This document shows positions 6,345 to 8,204 of a DNA stretch of 8,204 nucleotides, in pieces (the first letter of the stretch is position 1; every line of letters begins with the position of its first letter). The notes beneath the pieces are model-generated. The model saw only the letters and a list, made by a program, of their open reading frames with translations, was not told where the DNA came from and did not search any database. The stretch is from NCBI GenBank assembly GCA_031278665.1, contig JAITKC010000362.1:1-8204 (forward strand), in the 5' to 3' direction. The stretch comes from Bifidobacteriaceae bacterium. Lineage in GTDB: Bacteria > Actinomycetota > Actinomycetes > Actinomycetales > WQXJ01. A program made the position numbers and the translations under genes.

Positions 6345-6793
6345 GCGTCGAGGTCCTGAACGAGACCGACACCAAAGTAGACGAGTTCGAGTTCGCCCAG
6401 CTTGGCCGTTTCGTGTTGGACTCGTTGAACGTCCACCCGCAGGCCGAACTGGTGATCTCGTTTGTCGAGCCGGAGGCGATGGCCGAACTACATGAGCGCT
6501 TCCTCGACGAGCCGGGTCCAACCGATGTGATGAGTTTCCCGATGGACGAATTGCGGCCGGGCGCCGACGACCAGCCCGGCCCGCCCGGAATCCTCGGCGA
6601 CGTGGTGATCTGCCCGGATGTGGCGCGCGCCCAGGCGGCCGAACTAGGGCACAGTCTGGAGGACGAGTTGCTGGTTTTGGCGACGCACGGGATTTTGCAC
6701 CTGCTCGGATTCGACCACGCCGACCCGGCCGCGCGCGTGGCCATGCTCGGACTTCAGCGCAAACTGGTTCTGGCTTTCATCGCCTCGAAATAG
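6341..6793 (+). CDS. ybeY: YbeY, endoribonuclease for 16S rRNA 3' maturation
   Basis: A 150-residue single-strand-specific metallo-endoribonuclease. YbeY takes part in 16S rRNA 3'-end maturation and 70S ribosome quality control, working with PhoH/YbeZ and Era. The zinc site THGILHLLGFDH (115-126) supplies His116, His120 and His126. The upstream block DEPGPTDVMSFPMDELRPG (56-74) and ILGDVVICPDVARAQA (84-99) are also typical. Length fits the family. The start is ATG 6341, overlapping the phoH stop by 4 bp, and the purine run GGGGAGGGGG at 6327-6336 is a strong ribosome binding site. The short tail after the zinc site, ending FIASK, is normal. The CorC-like gene follows after 9 bp. Confidence 0.96.
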   Translation: MSVEVLNETDTKVDEFEFAQLGRFVLDSLNVHPQAELVISFVEPEAMAELHERFLDEPGPTDVMSFPMDELRPGADDQPGPPGILGDVVICPDVARAQAAELGHSLEDELLVLATHGILHLLGFDHADPAARVAMLGLQRKLVLAFIASK

Positions 6794-6802
6794 GCGGCGC
6801 AG

Positions 6803-8083
6803 ATGGTTCCTTGGTGGATTTTGGCCCTCGGGGCGGCGGGCGGCATGGCCCTTTCGGTGCTCAGCGCCGCCGGCGAGGCGGGTTTGGCGCGCCTCGCCCT
6901 GGCCGGCGACCACGATTTGGCGGACCTGCCGGCCCGCCGGCGCCGGCGCATCGCCAAACTGCTCAAGTCCGCCGACACAGTTGTGCCAGCCTCGGCCTTC
7001 GCCCGGGTGCTGTTCCAGCTGATCGCCGGCATCTCGCTGGCGCTGGCGGCCGTTCGCTGGGCGCCCGGCCCGGCGGCGGCGGCCGGGCGCGGCTGGGCCG
7101 CCCTCGGGCTCGCCCTGGCGGGCGCGGCGGCGGCGGCGTCAGCCGTGGCCCTCATCCGGCCGCGGGCCCGCGCCTCGGCCGAGCCGGTCAAGGCGCTGCG
7201 CTGGGCCGGGCCCTGGTTGGCGCTGTTTCACGTCCTGGCCGCGCCGCTGCGGCCGATGTTGCGGCGGCTGGCGCCATCGGGCATGTTGCTCAGTCCGGAA
7301 GAACTGGCCGACCTGGTCGAAAACGTGTCCACAACCGACGCGATCGCGGCCGAGGACCGCGAGATGCTGTCGTCGGTGGTCGAACTGGGGCAGACTCTGG
7401 CCCGCGAGGTGATGGTGCCGAGGACCGATGTGGTGGCGTTGGAGGCGGACAGGCCGCTGCGCAAGGCCATGGCCTTGTTCCTGCGCTCCGGCCATTCGCG
7501 CGTGCCGGTGGTGGGACCGAACGGGCTCGACGACGCCCTCGGCGTCGCCTACCTCAAAGACACCGCCCTGGTCCTCCAAGCTCGCCCGGACGCCGCCGAC
7601 GACCCGATCACATCGGTGATGCGCCCGGCCGTCTTCGTCCCGGAGTCCAAACCGGCCGATGACGTGCTGCGGGAGCTGCAAACGCTGGGCACGCACCTGG
7701 CCTTGGTGGTGGACGAGTACGGCGGGGTGGCCGGATTGGTGACGATGGAGGACCTGTTGGAGGAGATCGTCGGGGAGTTGACAGACGAACACGATCCGGA
7801 CCCGCCCCAGATCGAGTCTTTGGGCGACGGGGTGATCCGGGTGCCGGCCCGCCTGGAGTTGGACCGGTTGGGGGAGGCCTTCGGATTGGAGATCGACGAC
7901 GATGACGTCGACACAGTTGGCGGCCTGCTCGCCAAAGCGTTGGGCCGGGTGCCGATCTCGGGCGCCCAGGCCGAGGTCCAAGGCCTGGCGCTGACCGCCG
8001 AGCGGATTGAGGGGCGGCGCAAACAGGTCTCGACCGTGCTGGTCCGGCGTCTCGAAAGGCCGGTGCCGGAAGATGAGGAGTGA
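6803..8083 (+). CDS. CNNM/CorC (HlyC/CorC) family membrane protein with CBS pair
   Basis: A 426-residue integral membrane protein. Residues 1-150 are the DUF21/CNNM-like membrane part, with hydrophobic segments near 4-22, 64-86, 98-118 and 133-149. A basic patch [13 protein letters not shown] (43-55) marks a cytosolic loop. [13 protein letters not shown] (201-213) opens the CBS pair, about 204-325, including GHSRVPVV and [22 protein letters not shown]. Residues 337-417 form the CorC/HlyC C-terminal domain. Relatives mediate or modulate Mg2+ and other divalent cation transport, with ATP binding at the CBS pair. Older hemolysin names are not supported here. The membrane domain is Ala-rich and weakly conserved compared with the CBS part, so topology is approximate. 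AGGCGG (6792-6797) precedes ATG 6803. The TGA stop is inside the era reading frame, giving an 11-bp overlap. Confidence 0.9.
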   Translation: MVPWWILALGAAGGMALSVLSAAGEAGLARLALAGDHDLADLPARRRRRIAKLLKSADTVVPASAFARVLFQLIAGISLALAAVRWAPGPAAAAGRGWAALGLALAGAAAAASAVALIRPRARASAEPVKALRWAGPWLALFHVLAAPLRPMLRRLAPSGMLLSPEELADLVENVSTTDAIAAEDREMLSSVVELGQTLAREVMVPRTDVVALEADRPLRKAMALFLRSGHSRVPVVGPNGLDDALGVAYLKDTALVLQARPDAADDPITSVMRPAVFVPESKPADDVLRELQTLGTHLALVVDEYGGVAGLVTMEDLLEEIVGELTDEHDPDPPQIESLGDGVIRVPARLELDRLGEAFGLEIDDDDVDTVGGLLAKALGRVPISGAQAEVQGLALTAERIEGRRKQVSTVLVRRLERPVPEDEE

Positions 8084-8204
8084 CGCCGCCGCCAGGGGCG
8101 GCGTCGGCGGCGGTTTCCGGTCCGGTTTCGCCTCGGTGGTGGGCCGGCCGAACGTCGGCAAGTCGACGCTGACCAACGCCCTGGTGGGCGAGAAAGTGGC
8201 GATC
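8073..8204 (+). CDS. era: Era GTPase, N-terminal part (cut by window end)
   Basis: Only the first 44 codons are in the window; the frame is open at base 8204. After a Gly/Ala-rich stretch of about 17 residues comes [20 protein letters not shown], the Era start with the G1/P-loop GRPNVGKST, then VGEKVAI. Era is a GTPase that binds the 3' end of 16S rRNA and acts in 30S assembly, so it fits with rsmE and ybeY just upstream. The start is ATG 8073, overlapping the CorC-like stop by 11 bp (8073-8083). It is the only ATG before the P-loop in this frame; a TTG at 8007 is possible but less likely. GGAAG at 8068-8072 directly abuts the ATG, too close to serve as its ribosome binding site, so coupling to the upstream gene is likely. 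The KH domain is beyond the window. Confidence 0.93.
   Translation, partial: MRSDAAARGGVGGGFRSGFASVVGRPNVGKSTLTNALVGEKVAI
8082..8105 (+). other. Perfect 9-bp GC inverted repeat at the CorC-era junction
   Basis: GACGCCGCC (8082-8090) and GGCGGCGTC (8097-8105) are exact reverse complements with a 6-base loop. The left arm starts within the CorC-like stop codon, and the hairpin lies in era codons 4-11, encoding part of the Ala/Gly extension. No T-run follows, so it is not a standard terminator. It could slow translation or transcription into era, or just reflect GC-rich low-complexity coding. Confidence 0.55.

Noticed and set aside
4944..6521. 525-residue open frame on the - strand
   Set aside because: It lies antisense to the HIT gene and phoH, matches no family I recognise, and is rich in Arg, Gly, Pro and His as expected for shadow frames in high-GC DNA.
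6803..8083. Hemolysin
   Set aside because: The HlyC/CorC label is historical; CBS and CorC domains with a CNNM-like membrane part point to cation transport or its regulation, not a toxin.
7139..8176. 345-residue open frame on the - strand
   Set aside because: It is antisense to the CorC-like gene and the start of era, which have clear conserved domains; its composition is that of a shadow frame.

Overview
The window looks like an ordinary chromosomal stretch of a high-GC Gram-positive bacterium (Actinobacteria/Actinomycetota). The base composition is strongly G+C-rich, codons favour G or C in third position, and every recognisable gene is on the + strand. The order hrcA, dnaJ, rsmE, HIT-family gene, phoH, ybeY, CorC-like gene, era is a familiar actinobacterial arrangement. 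I cannot assign a genus. No mobile element, CRISPR array, tRNA or rRNA was seen.

Region 1 (1-1805) is the end of an iron-sulfur cluster assembly operon. It holds the C-terminal tail of a SufS-type cysteine desulfurase, a zinc-binding SufU, and a SufT-like (MIP18/DUF59) protein with a long Pro/Ala-rich N-terminal extension. The last gene is a poorly characterised, circularly permuted NlpC/P60-like (YiiX-type) putative cysteine hydrolase. The four genes overlap or nearly touch (4-bp overlap, 4-bp gap, 8-bp overlap), which indicates translational coupling.

Region 2 (1806-1952) is the only sizeable non-coding gap. It holds a small hairpin, a -10-like hexamer, a clear CIRCE operator (two 9-bp half-sites around a 9-bp spacer), a second hairpin in the presumed leader, and the hrcA ribosome binding site. 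The CIRCE element shows that the upstream in-frame GTG at 1878 is not the hrcA start; ATG 1953 is.

Region 3 (1953-8204) is a tightly packed run downstream of CIRCE: hrcA (heat-shock repressor), dnaJ (co-chaperone), rsmE (16S rRNA m3U methyltransferase), a HIT-family nucleotide hydrolase, phoH (PhoH/YbeZ ATPase), ybeY (rRNA-maturation endonuclease), a CNNM/CorC-like CBS-domain membrane protein, and the 5' end of era (ribosome-assembly GTPase), which is cut by the window end. Gaps are 26 nt or less and several junctions overlap, so one HrcA-controlled transcript could link protein folding to small-subunit rRNA maturation. That link is an inference.

Nothing here is clearly a new system. The least understood gene is the YiiX-like protein after SufT. 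The most checkable oddities are the SufT N-terminal extension with its 21-bp repeat, an altered SAM-site motif in RsmE, and a perfect 9-bp hairpin spanning the CorC stop and the start of era.
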